From contig CAYSHC010000033.1 of NCBI GenBank assembly GCA_964430855.1, forward strand, positions 1-35,707: 35,707 bases of DNA, in the 5' to 3' direction. A program made the translations under genes and the position numbers. The DNA comes from JAEZDP01 sp964430855 (lineage in GTDB: Bacteria > Acidobacteriota > Vicinamibacteria > Vicinamibacterales > Vicinamibacteraceae). Below are positions 34,994 through 35,707 of this stretch, piece after piece. The notes under the pieces are model-generated. The model saw nothing but the letters and a program-made list of their open reading frames with translations. It was not told the DNA's origin and did not search any database. Within the stretch, counting starts at the first letter, position 1. Each line of letters opens with the position of its first letter.

Positions 34994-35707
<714 letters not shown>

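Overview
The window is GC-rich, tightly packed bacterial chromosome. Its gene types suggest an Acidobacteriota genome, probably of the Vicinamibacteria type: a very large Oar-like TonB-dependent outer-membrane receptor with a carboxypeptidase-regulatory-like N-terminal domain, a secreted DUF1080 protein, a Tat-exported Gfo/Idh/MocA oxidoreductase, and many secreted hydrolases. The taxonomy is inferred from gene content only; there is no rRNA here. I see no insertion sequence, integrase, phage or CRISPR array. I found 27 protein genes (two cut by the window edges) and one tRNA.

Layout. 1-1119 (-): CNNM/CorC-type membrane protein, cut at the left edge. 1307-6375 (+): the TonB-dependent receptor followed by a phosphodiesterase/phosphatase lipoprotein, whose 3' end overlaps a convergent luciferase-like monooxygenase (6285-7301, -). 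7476-11829 (+): three genes for exported proteins, namely a DUF1080 protein, an SGNH-esterase/PIG-L-deacetylase fusion, and an Atu3266-like amidohydrolase. 11857-13188 (-): a cytochrome P450 carrying an in-frame repeat. 13354-15417 (+): a Wzy/O-antigen-ligase-like membrane protein. 15457-18716 (-): a sodium:solute symporter and an MFS transporter.

18898-22682 (-): an osmoprotectant-type ABC transporter (ATPase, then a fused binding protein-permease) followed by a Tat-exported oxidoreductase that ends in two hairpins. Divergent from it, 22902-25517 (+) is a complete modABC molybdate importer. A short signal peptidase I-like protein and a small NTF2-like protein follow, then argG. 28018-29271 (-) is a cysteine-desulfurase-like PLP enzyme. 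29376-30745 (+) is an NfeD-paraslipin pair, convergent with an Hpt-REC-REC-GGDEF regulator (30776-32428, -). The right end is tRNA-Leu(UAG), then the protein quality-control cluster tig-clpP-clpX, with clpX cut by the right edge.

Working together. The housekeeping part (tig-clpP-clpX, argG, tRNA) is conventional. The accessory part is dominated by nutrient capture: outer-membrane uptake, exported deacylating and glycan-modifying enzymes, and several importers. The least ordinary items are the exported SGNH+PIG-L fusion within a run of three exported hydrolases, the binding-protein-first order of the osmoprotectant transporter fusion, the repeat inside the P450, and the long polypyrimidine tract upstream of the GGDEF regulator.
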